Below are positions 1 to 6,806 of a stretch of 11,582 bases of DNA, in pieces. The position numbers and the translations under genes were made by a program. Below the pieces are notes generated by a model. That model did no database searches. It had not been told where the DNA came from and worked only from the letters and a program-made list of their open reading frames with translations. This stretch comes from Candidatus Fermentibacteraceae bacterium. GTDB lineage: Bacteria > Fermentibacterota > Fermentibacteria > Fermentibacterales > JCC-6. The stretch covers positions 1-11,582 of the forward strand of contig JAUVJW010000028.1 of the NCBI GenBank assembly GCA_030596465.1. Direction: 5' to 3'. The stretch's first letter is position 1. Every line of letters starts with the position of its first letter.

Positions 1-117
1 GACTACCGGCTTCTCAACGGCCGCGCGGAGGTCTACTCCGGCAGAGTGAGGGGTAGCCGGTTCGGGCAGAGGAATATCCCCGCACCCGGGGAGGGTCTTA
101 ACAAGTATTTTTGCCAT
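1..117 (-). CDS. dut: dUTP diphosphatase, N-terminal part (runs off the left edge)
   Basis: The first 39 codons of a trimeric dUTPase, which hydrolyses dUTP to dUMP and diphosphate. This keeps uracil out of DNA and supplies dUMP for thymidylate synthesis. The ATG at 117-115 opens a frame that stays open to base 1. Residues 15-33 read IPLPEPATPHSAGVDLRAA, which matches the N-terminal strand and conserved motif 1 (AGxDLRA) of the family; Asp29 and Arg31 are present. The catalytic Asp and the C-terminal P-loop-like motif lie outside the window. A modest GGAAG sits 3 bases before the ATG. The gene follows pnp by 49 bases across a strong hairpin, and dut is a common neighbour downstream of pnp in several phyla. 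Identification is firm despite the short length. Confidence 0.9.
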   Translation of the reverse strand, partial: MAKILVKTLPGCGDIPLPEPATPHSAGVDLRAAVEKPVV

Positions 118-133
118 AGACTTCCATGTACTG

Positions 134-160
134 AAAGGGGCGGCCTTTCGACCGCCCCCT
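134..160 (-). terminator. Strong GAAA-capped hairpin between pnp and dut, possible weak intrinsic terminator
   Basis: Read on the minus strand, GGGGCGGUC (158-150) pairs with GGCCGCCCC (145-137) around a GAAA tetraloop (149-146), a GNRA loop closed by C-G. The stem contains one U-G wobble and can extend by G159-U136 and A160-U135. The hairpin starts 6 bases after the pnp stop. The run after the stem is only UUU followed by CAG, so termination should be incomplete. The other role is protection of the pnp 3' end against exonucleases. The dut ATG lies only about 20 bases downstream, leaving no room for a separate promoter beyond the hairpin. Confidence 0.6.
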
Positions 161-166
161 GCAGTT

Positions 167-2269
167 TTATTCTTCGGAGTCTCCGGTCTGATCAACATCT
201 TTCATGTTGAGGTCGATCTTTCCATCGTCTCTGATTTTGTTAACCTTGACCCTGACCTTCTGCCCACGCTTGAGAACATCGGAAACATCGTTTACCCGAT
301 CTTTGCTGATGTTGCTGATGTGAACAAGACCATCAGTACCAGGCATTATCTCAACAAAGGCACCGAAGGTCTGGATACTGACAACTGTTCCCTCGTATAT
401 CTTGCCGATTTTTGCAGTTCCAACGAACTGATCAATAAGCTTGAGAGCGTGATCAGCCTTCTCGCCGTCATTGGTCAGAATGGTAACCATACCGCTGTCA
501 TCAATGTTGATCTCCGCACCGGATTCCTCTGTGACAAATCTGATATTTTTACCACCGGGACCGATAAGCTTGCCGATTTTTTCCTTGTCAATCTGAACTG
601 TGATAATGCGAGGTGCATACTGACTGAGTTCAGTACGGGGTTTATCTATACAAGCATCCATGCTCTTAAGAATGAGAAGTCTGTTCTCTTTAGCCTGGTT
701 GAAAGCCCCGACAAGAAGCTCCTGAGATACACCTTCAACTTTGAGATCCATCTGAATGGCGTTTACTCCATTGGATGTTCCGGCGATTTTAAGATCCATA
801 TCACCAAGGTGATCTTCAACACCGGCAATGTCGGATAGAACTATTGTTCTCTCTCCGTCAGTGACGAGACCAAGAGCAATTCCAGCAACATTTGCCTTGA
901 CGGGTACACCTGCATCCATAAGACAGAGTGATGCTCCGCATACTGTTGCCTGCGATGATGATCCATTTGATTCAAGAATGTCTGAAACAACACGGACTGT
1001 GTATGGGAAATCGTCGGGAATAACGCCCTCAATTGCGGTTTCCGCAAGGTGACCGTGGCCGATCTCGCGTCTGCCCGGACCTCTTACAGGTCTAACCTCT
1101 CCAACGCTGAAACTCGGGAAATTGTAATGCAGCATAAAGTTCTTCTTGTACTCGCCAAGAAGTGCGTCAATTCGCTGTTCATCTCTATCGCCCCCGAGAG
1201 TGGTTGTGACAAGAGCCTGTGTCTCTCCCCTTGTGAAAAGGGCAGAACCGTGCGTTCTTGGCAGAACACCGATTTCGCAGGCAATATCTCTGACTTCTGT
1301 ACGCTCACGGCCATCATAGCGAACTCCGTCTGTAAGAAGTCTTGAACGAACATATTCTTTCTCGGCTTTGTAAACAGCCTTCTTAATGTAACCATTCCAC
1401 TCTGCGTCGTCTGGTTCAACATCAAATTTCTCAGCGACAATAACAGCGGCGCGTTCTTTTGTGTTCGACATGGCTGCCGCCATGTTTTCCTTGTTTCCTT
1501 TGCCGTAAACAGCACCGAGTTCTTCCTTCATTATACCAAGAACAATATCGTACAGACCTTCGGGAAGCTGAGGAATAATAACTTCCTTCTTTGCCACTCC
1601 CACAAGCTGCTGAAGCGAAATCTGAAGCTCATTAATCTTGGCGGCCTCTGCTGCTGCCATTTTAATGGCTTCTGCTATAATATCTTCTGAAAGCTCATCG
1701 CAATGACCTTCAAGCATCACTACATCGCGATCCTTTACCGCAACTACAAGCTCAAGGTCACTCTCTTCAAGCTGTTCGACTGTGGGGTTCAGAACGATTT
1801 CACCATCAACACGACCAACCCTGATAGCACTTACCGGTCCATCCCATGGGATATTAGATATCATCAAGGCGGCCGATCCACCTATCAAGCCGAGAAGGTT
1901 CGGGTCGTTCACACCATCAGAGCTGAGAACAAGACAGTAAACCTGTGTCTCATCTTTGAAGCCTTCCGGAAAAAGGGGTCTGAGAGGTCTGTCTATAAGA
2001 CGGGCAGTGAGAACTTCCTTCTCGCTGGGGCGTCCTTCTCTTTTGAAAAAACCACCCGGTATTTTGCCGGCGGCATATGTTCTTTCACGATACTCTATAG
2101 TAAGAGGGAAAAAGCCCAGGTCGCGGGTTGCAGGCTCACTGCAAGCGGCGACGAGAACAGCTGAGTCCCCATACTGAATGTAAACAGATCCGTGGGCCTG
2201 CTTGGCCATGCGTCCTGTTTCGATTGTCAATTTTCTTCCTGCGATCATTTCTTCAACGATTGTTTTCAT
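167..2269 (-). CDS. pnp: Polyribonucleotide nucleotidyltransferase (PNPase)
   Basis: A phosphorolytic 3'-5' exoribonuclease that degrades mRNA to nucleoside diphosphates, usually as a trimer within the RNA degradosome. With the ATG at 2269 the product is 700 aa, the usual family length. The order is complete: first RNase PH domain (about 10-140), helical linker, second RNase PH domain (about 310-530), KH domain with GPGG at 570-573, and S1 domain (about 621-690). The second core carries GRREIGHG, ESNGSSS and the metal-binding GDMD (489-492). The frame stays open to another ATG at 2314. I prefer 2269 because AAGGA lies 4 bases before it, its MKTIVEEMIAGRKL start aligns with the family, and nothing resembling a ribosome site precedes 2314. 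It lies 59 bases after rpsO, the classic rpsO-pnp pairing. Confidence 0.97.
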   Translation of the reverse strand: MKTIVEEMIAGRKLTIETGRMAKQAHGSVYIQYGDSAVLVAACSEPATRDLGFFPLTIEYRERTYAAGKIPGGFFKREGRPSEKEVLTARLIDRPLRPLFPEGFKDETQVYCLVLSSDGVNDPNLLGLIGGSAALMISNIPWDGPVSAIRVGRVDGEIVLNPTVEQLEESDLELVVAVKDRDVVMLEGHCDELSEDIIAEAIKMAAAEAAKINELQISLQQLVGVAKKEVIIPQLPEGLYDIVLGIMKEELGAVYGKGNKENMAAAMSNTKERAAVIVAEKFDVEPDDAEWNGYIKKAVYKAEKEYVRSRLLTDGVRYDGRERTEVRDIACEIGVLPRTHGSALFTRGETQALVTTTLGGDRDEQRIDALLGEYKKNFMLHYNFPSFSVGEVRPVRGPGRREIGHGHLAETAIEGVIPDDFPYTVRVVSDILESNGSSSQATVCGASLCLMDAGVPVKANVAGIALGLVTDGERTIVLSDIAGVEDHLGDMDLKIAGTSNGVNAIQMDLKVEGVSQELLVGAFNQAKENRLLILKSMDACIDKPRTELSQYAPRIITVQIDKEKIGKLIGPGGKNIRFVTEESGAEINIDDSGMVTILTNDGEKADHALKLIDQFVGTAKIGKIYEGTVVSIQTFGAFVEIMPGTDGLVHISNISKDRVNDVSDVLKRGQKVRVKVNKIRDDGKIDLNMKDVDQTGDSEE

Positions 2270-2273
2270 ACTG

Positions 2274-2278
2274 TCCTT
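2274..2278 (-). promoter_or_regulatory. Ribosome binding site of pnp
   Basis: AAGGA on the minus strand, 4 bases before the ATG at 2269. The spacing is rather short, but this is the only purine-rich site near either candidate start, so it decides for 2269 over the upstream in-frame ATG at 2314. Confidence 0.6.
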
Positions 2279-2328
2279 ACATCTAACTATTGTTTGCAAA
2301 CCGTTTGCCTGCATACTTTACAAGTCAT

Positions 2329-2595
2329 TTATCTTCTGAGGCCAAGTTCCTTAATAACACTTCTGTATCTGTCAACATCTGTGGCAATCAAGTAGTTCAA
2401 AAGACGGCGTCTCTTACCGACAAGCATCAGTAGACCTCTTCGAAAATTATTATCCTTTGGGTTTTCCTTTGCGTGCTCTGTGAGCTGCTTGATTCTCTCC
2501 GTGTGGATAGCAATCTGTACTTCTGTTCTACCTGTGTTTGCCTCGTTGCCACCAAATTGTATTGCCAACTCTTTTTTGCGCTCACTGGTTACCAT
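2329..2595 (-). CDS. rpsO: 30S ribosomal protein S15
   Basis: A primary-binding protein of the 30S platform, which contacts the 16S rRNA central domain (helices 20-22) and bridges to the 50S subunit. The product is 88 aa, close to the usual length, and carries the signatures TGRTEVQIA, RRGLLMLVGKRRRLL and the C-terminal IKELGLRR. His41 and Asp48, two of the classic rRNA-contact residues, are present. The third, Ser51 in E. coli numbering, is Phe (codon TTT) here. The ATG overlaps the end of ribF in ATGGTAA, giving a 7-base overlap and probable translational coupling. A strong GGAGGT lies 9 bases upstream, inside ribF. It is the first ATG-started gene of the cluster. E. coli S15 represses its own translation through its mRNA leader, but I see no comparable pseudoknot here. 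Confidence 0.98.
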   Translation of the reverse strand: MVTSERKKELAIQFGGNEANTGRTEVQIAIHTERIKQLTEHAKENPKDNNFRRGLLMLVGKRRRLLNYLIATDVDRYRSVIKELGLRR

Positions 2596-3431
2596 TCTCT
2601 CAATACCTCCATTGATCTTTCAAGATCGTTTTTTATCAGTTTCTTCAACATTTCTTCCGAATCAACCAGAACCGGAACCCTGATGAAGGATATGAATTCA
2701 ACAGATACACCGGTACCGTAGAAATCCCCTTCAAGGGAGGGCACATACACCTCTATCAGGCTCCTCTCCGGAACCACAAAAGCCACGGCCTTGAGTTTTC
2801 TGCAACCAATCCTGGCGAAGGTCGCGTAGCTTCCCTGCAAAGGGAGCAGCTTGGACTCCGGGACTCTGATATTCAGAGTTGGAAACCCCAGTGTCCTGCC
2901 AAACCCCCTGCCTCTGGAAACAACACCGGTTGCCCCGTAGACCCGACCGAGAAGATCAGAAGCACTGCTTAAATCACCTTCAAGCAGAAGCTGTCTTATC
3001 TTGCCGCTTTTAACAGGTATGCCCCCGACATCTTCAGACTCTACCACGGTTACGCTAAGTCCGAAGCGCCGGAGATTTTCCTTCAATGTAGCAGTGCTGC
3101 CTGAAGCATCACTGCCAAAACGAAAGTCATACCCAACTACAAATCCGCTGAACAGACCTATTTCAGCAAGTAATCTGCTGAAACGCTGCGGTGTGGTAGC
3201 CGCTGTAGCACCGTCAAACGGAAGCGTAATAATACTAGATATTCCGTTGCCCCGCAACAATTCATAACGCTCAGCAGGTGTTGTAAGTCGCTTTCTCCAC
3301 GAAAGTCCTCCAAACATCTGCCTTGGAACAGGTTCAAAAAATACGACACCGCAATTAACTCCCGCGGTATCAATAACCTTCATATGCCCTTTGTGCAGAC
3401 CGTCAAATGCTCCCAGAGCGGCGAGTGTCAA
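2589..3431 (-). CDS. ribF: Bifunctional riboflavin kinase / FMN adenylyltransferase (FAD synthetase), divergent
   Basis: Converts riboflavin to FMN (C-terminal flavokinase) and FMN to FAD (N-terminal nucleotidyltransferase). N-terminal motifs are GAFDGLHKGH (7-16, with HxGH), FEPVPR (32-37), RLTT and GYDFRFG (100-106). The kinase half has GRGFGRTLGFPTLN (174-187), with the Thr and Asn of the PTxN motif, then IEV (226-228) with the likely catalytic Glu, and GDFYG. At 280 aa it is shorter than the usual 300 or more: it starts directly at the first core strand, and the family NIGxRPT segment is replaced by a shorter AFVVPERSL. The ISSTxIR motif is also altered, to KSGKIR (141-146). The start is TTG, overlapping the truB stop in TTGA, with GAGGTG 6 bases upstream. 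No better start exists upstream in this frame. Identity is secure; full activity of both halves is less certain. Confidence 0.92.
   Translation of the reverse strand: MTLAALGAFDGLHKGHMKVIDTAGVNCGVVFFEPVPRQMFGGLSWRKRLTTPAERYELLRGNGISSIITLPFDGATAATTPQRFSRLLAEIGLFSGFVVGYDFRFGSDASGSTATLKENLRRFGLSVTVVESEDVGGIPVKSGKIRQLLLEGDLSSASDLLGRVYGATGVVSRGRGFGRTLGFPTLNIRVPESKLLPLQGSYATFARIGCRKLKAVAFVVPERSLIEVYVPSLEGDFYGTGVSVEFISFIRVPVLVDSEEMLKKLIKNDLERSMEVLREW
2605..2610 (-). promoter_or_regulatory. Strong Shine-Dalgarno of rpsO inside the ribF 3' end
   Basis: GGAGGT on the minus strand, 9 bases before the rpsO ATG. It lies within the last codons of ribF, so ribosomes finishing ribF pass over it. This suits a ribosomal protein that must be made in large excess over RibF from the same message. 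Confidence 0.8.
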
Positions 3432-4282
3432 CGCTTCACCTCGTCTGTCAGAACTACTTTAGGTTGAAATAAGACGCCATCACCAATACCAACAGCCAGC
3501 AGGTTGCCGGCCGTATCAACCGCAACTGCGATGCCGGTGTTTTTCGCGACAAAGGAATTTCCATGAAAGATACCCTGTGCCTGAGTGGCATTGACTATAA
3601 TCTGAGGATACCCTTTCATCGCTTCCGCCATGGAAAGCAGAGATTCTTTATGATCATCAAGTTTAGAAGCCTGGCTGATAGTGAATGGCCCCGCCATTGT
3701 TCTTCGTATGTTGTCCGCCACTGCGGGAATGCTCAAGGCTTCACCGATATCCCGGGCCAGGGCCCTTATGTAGGTTCCAGTGGAAACTGTTACCTCCAAC
3801 GGAATTCTGCTGCCCGAAAGCTCTCCCGATTCCCAGTCTGTCACTGTAACTGTTCTCTCCGGCATTTCCGGAGTCTCCCCTTGTCTGGCAAGTTTATATC
3901 CCCGTTTACCATCAACCCTTACTGCACTGAAAAGTGGAACTTTCTGGCGAAATGTACCGGTAAATTCGGGCAGTCTGCCTACTATATCACTGGTGGAAAG
4001 GTGTGAGCAGTCCGCTTCTTTTAATACTTTGCCTGACATGTCCAGTGTATCCGTAAGAACACCTGTTACCATATCAAATGAATACCGCTTGGTGTCACCG
4101 GATATATATGGTGCCAGTCTTGTTGCCTTTCCTAGAATTACAACAAGAAGCCCCGTGGCATCCGGATCAAGTGTTCCGCAATGTCCGTACTTTTTGAAGC
4201 CGTTTGCTCTGGCTACTGCCATGGCAGCACGGCGGGATGTAACTCCGGCAGCCTTGTCAAGAAGGTAAACCCCACCTGTCAC
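3428..4282 (-). CDS. truB: tRNA pseudouridine(55) synthase TruB
   Basis: Isomerises U55 in the T-loop of tRNAs to pseudouridine and acts as a tRNA folding chaperone. The product is 284 aa. The catalytic motif GHCGTLDPDATGLL (33-46) includes the nucleophile Asp39. Also visible are KRY (65-67), VPLFSAVRVDGKR (115-127) and STGTYIRALARDIG (167-180), all TruB family signatures. The C-terminal 50 residues (about 228-277) have the short-strand pattern of a PUA-like RNA-binding domain. The start is GTG at 4282, 3 bases after the rbfA stop. A GGAGGA inside the last rbfA codons lies 10 bases upstream. The N-terminus GGVYLLDKAAGVTS aligns with the family, so little sequence is missing. The stop overlaps the ribF start by 4 bases. 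Confidence 0.97.
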   Translation of the reverse strand: MTGGVYLLDKAAGVTSRRAAMAVARANGFKKYGHCGTLDPDATGLLVVILGKATRLAPYISGDTKRYSFDMVTGVLTDTLDMSGKVLKEADCSHLSTSDIVGRLPEFTGTFRQKVPLFSAVRVDGKRGYKLARQGETPEMPERTVTVTDWESGELSGSRIPLEVTVSTGTYIRALARDIGEALSIPAVADNIRRTMAGPFTISQASKLDDHKESLLSMAEAMKGYPQIIVNATQAQGIFHGNSFVAKNTGIAVAVDTAGNLLAVGIGDGVLFQPKVVLTDEVKR

Positions 4283-4285
4283 CGG

Positions 4286-4636
4286 TTAGTGTTCCTCCAC
4301 ATTCAGCTTGCGAAGGGAGGAAAGTACTTCTTCCCCCTCTTTAACTGAATCGTCCCACTGAAATCTAAGGGTAGGTACAATTCTTAAATCAAGTTTACCT
4401 GCCAGATTCTTGCGGATGAACCCTGAAGCCTTTTTCAAAATCTTCCGGATGGCTTCTGACTCGGCATCCGGCAGATAAGAAGAGACATATATTCTGGCAA
4501 ATGAACCATCCCTGGTAAGCTCAACTCTGTTGACAACAAGAGAATTAAGCCTGGGATCGGATACTTCCCGTTGCAGGATTTCGGATACAAGCATCTGTAT
4601 TCTGTTGGCTATCTGTTCTGTTCTTCTTGAATTCAC
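4286..4636 (-). CDS. rbfA: 30S ribosome-binding factor RbfA
   Basis: A small KH-like protein that binds the immature 30S subunit and assists 5'-end maturation of 16S rRNA, with a known role in cold adaptation. The product is 116 aa, a normal length. The N-terminus RRTEQIANRIQMLVSEIL and the following SDPRL match the family. VNRVELTRDGSFARIYVS forms the conserved strand pair, and the end reads LRIVPTLRFQWDDS. The start is GTG, overlapping the infB stop in GTGA (4-base overlap). No well-spaced Shine-Dalgarno is seen because GGAG abuts the start, so translation is probably coupled to infB. No ylxP lies between infB and rbfA, and no nrnA lies before truB, unlike in many Gram-positive clusters. 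Confidence 0.96.
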   Translation of the reverse strand: MNSRRTEQIANRIQMLVSEILQREVSDPRLNSLVVNRVELTRDGSFARIYVSSYLPDAESEAIRKILKKASGFIRKNLAGKLDLRIVPTLRFQWDDSVKEGEEVLSSLRKLNVEEH

Positions 4637-6789
4637 TCCAGCTCTCTCGCAATCTTAATTATCTCGAAGCTCTCAATGGTGTCGCCTGCCTTGATGTCAT
4701 TGTACTTGTGAAGACCAATACCGCATTCAAATCCCGCTGACATTTCGCGTTTATCATCTTTGTGGTGCTTAAGAGATGAAATCTCACCTTCCCAGAGTAC
4801 AACACCATTTCTAACAAGACGGGCACTTGCATTCCGCTTGATTTTTCCCGCGACGATGTAGCAACCCGCGATAACACCGATTTTCGGAACCTTAAATATA
4901 TCTCTAACTTCCACAGACCCAAGAAATTCTTCTTTCTCTGCCGGCTTAAGAAGACCGCTCAGAGACTTTCTTACTGTATCTTCAAGATGATAGATAACAC
5001 CGTAAGTGCTTATCTCAACACCTTCTTCAGCAGCTCTTTCCCGGGCTCTCTGATCCGGTCTTACCTTGAAACCAAGGATAACCGCATTGGAAGCAGCCGC
5101 AAGATCAACATCGCTTTCAGTAATTCCACCGGCACCGCTGAGAATAATGTTAACTCCCACTTCGTCGTTCTGCAGTTTTGAGAGAGAATCAATGATTGCC
5201 TCTGCTGAGCCTGAAACATCTGACTTTATTATTATGTTAAGAACTCGTTCTTCACTGGTAGTTGTGGCCCAGAAATCCTCAAGTGAAACCTTGTGTCTGG
5301 AATGAAGAAGCTTCTCTCGGGCAACCATCTGCCGGCGAAGAGCAACCTTCCTGGCTTCCTGCTCGCTCTCAACTCCGATAAATGAGTCACCGGCTGATGG
5401 AACTCCAGGAGAACCCAGAAGCTGCACGGGATAACCTGGTGGAACCTCTAAAATCTGTTCATCATTCTCATCGAAAAGAGCCCTGGCTCTTCCGGAATAC
5501 TGCCCTGCCACAAAACAGTCTCCCTCGCGAAGAGTGCCATCCTGTACCAGAATGTTCACAATGGAACCTCTTCTGGGATCAACTCTACCCTCAAGCACTG
5601 TTCCCCTGGCAAGTCTGTCGGGAACGGCAGTCAGCTCAAGCATTTCAGCTTGAATCAAGATCATCTCAAGAAGCTCATTCACACCTACACCAGTTATGGC
5701 GGAAACCTCAGCGCACTGAACATTGCCACTCCATTCTTCAACAAGAACATCATTTTTGGCAAGATCCTGCTTTATAAAATCAGGGTTCGCTGTAGAGAGA
5801 TCCATCTTCGATATGGCAACTATTATGGGGATTCCTGCGGCTCTGGCATGCTCAATTGATTCTTTTGTTTGAGGCATGACTCTGCTGTCGGATGCCACCA
5901 CAAGAATCACTATATCTGTTACCATTGCGCCACGGGCTCGCATTGCTGTAAAAGCAGCGTGACCGGGGGTGTCAATGAAAGTAACCTGACTGTCATCACC
6001 CACAGTCGCAACATAAGCACCGATATGCTGTGTAATGCCTCCCGACTCTGTAGCGATTACATTGGCAGAGCGAATCCGGTCAAGAAGAGCAGTTTTCCCG
6101 TGATCAACATGACCCATTATTGTCACCACTGGAGGTCTTCCCTCTTCAGCTGCATCGGTATCGGAAATTCTGGCTTCTTCAAGAGCCTCTGCTCCGTACT
6201 CGCTGACTTCCCTTACCTTATATCCAAGTTCCTCGGACACAAGAGTAATTGTATCGACATCAAGCCTCTGATTGGCAGTGGCTATAACACCCAGCTTCAT
6301 ACAGGCTGCAATAACACTGTTTACCGGCTGCCCCATCTGCTGGGCCAGTTCAGCCGGACTGGTGAACTCGGCGATCTTCAGTATCTTCTCTTCGCCATCT
6401 TCAAAAATTCGCTGCTCTTCGTGTCGCTCCTGCTTTTCTTTACGGTATCTAACTTTTTTGCTCTTGCGATTCTTTGCTCCACTGGAATCGATTCTGGCAA
6501 GAATTTTCTTTACATTCTTAACCGTTTCCGCAGAAACAACAGTTTTTTTCTTCCGGCGTCTGCGCTTACGCTTTTTGGTTGCCCGGGTTTTCGCCTCAGC
6601 CTTCTGCTTCTCGAATTGCTCTACAACTCTGGCTGCATCCGCGTTACCCACAGTACTCATGTGGCTTTTTGCTTCAATTTTCAGTTCCTGAAGAACCTTG
6701 AGCAATGCCTCGCTGGAGATGTTAAGCTCCCGGGCCAGCTCATACACCCTTCGTTTCTGTACTTTATTTTCTTCTTTCAAGGAAATCAC
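4633..6789 (-). CDS. infB: Translation initiation factor IF-2
   Basis: A GTPase that places fMet-tRNA on the 30S subunit and promotes subunit joining. The product is 718 aa with two IF2N modules (about 11-60 and 136-190) separated by a very basic linker (residues 72-82 are nearly all Lys/Arg). The G domain has G1 GHVDHGKT (226-233), G2 GITQHIG (251-257), G3 DTPGHA (273-278), G4 SKMD (327-330) and G5 SAITG (363-367). The core then continues with domain II, IF2-type domain III (GGITESDVDLA, about 555-565) and a C-terminal fMet-tRNA-binding beta barrel. G4 is normally NKxD, so Ser for Asn is unusual. The start is GTG at 6789, 17 bases after nusA, with GGAAGAAG upstream. A TTG three codons later (6780) has AAGGTG at 6-base spacing and cannot be excluded. 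Confidence 0.97.
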   Translation of the reverse strand: MISLKEENKVQKRRVYELARELNISSEALLKVLQELKIEAKSHMSTVGNADAARVVEQFEKQKAEAKTRATKKRKRRRRKKKTVVSAETVKNVKKILARIDSSGAKNRKSKKVRYRKEKQERHEEQRIFEDGEEKILKIAEFTSPAELAQQMGQPVNSVIAACMKLGVIATANQRLDVDTITLVSEELGYKVREVSEYGAEALEEARISDTDAAEEGRPPVVTIMGHVDHGKTALLDRIRSANVIATESGGITQHIGAYVATVGDDSQVTFIDTPGHAAFTAMRARGAMVTDIVILVVASDSRVMPQTKESIEHARAAGIPIIVAISKMDLSTANPDFIKQDLAKNDVLVEEWSGNVQCAEVSAITGVGVNELLEMILIQAEMLELTAVPDRLARGTVLEGRVDPRRGSIVNILVQDGTLREGDCFVAGQYSGRARALFDENDEQILEVPPGYPVQLLGSPGVPSAGDSFIGVESEQEARKVALRRQMVAREKLLHSRHKVSLEDFWATTTSEERVLNIIIKSDVSGSAEAIIDSLSKLQNDEVGVNIILSGAGGITESDVDLAAASNAVILGFKVRPDQRARERAAEEGVEISTYGVIYHLEDTVRKSLSGLLKPAEKEEFLGSVEVRDIFKVPKIGVIAGCYIVAGKIKRNASARLVRNGVVLWEGEISSLKHHKDDKREMSAGFECGIGLHKYNDIKAGDTIESFEIIKIARELE

Positions 6790-6806
6790 CTTCTTCCACG
6801 CCTCTT

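Noticed and set aside
95..124. A nine-codon upstream frame (ATG at 124) overlapping the dut start out of frame
   Set aside because: Such short frames arise often by chance. The GGAAG that would serve dut lies inside it, and it has no ribosome site of its own.
320..2177. Several plus-strand open frames of 70-170 codons opposite pnp
   Set aside because: They are shadows of the pnp coding frame. pnp is a full-length intact PNPase, and none of these resembles a known protein.
2270..2314. A 15-residue N-terminal extension of PNPase from ATG 2314
   Set aside because: No ribosome site lies before 2314. AAGGA precedes 2269, and the 700-aa form matches the family.
3402..3431. TTGACA at the ribF start resembling a -35 promoter element
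   Set aside because: It is the ribF start codon and second codon. No -10 hexamer occurs at suitable spacing downstream (the next bases read ATTTGA).
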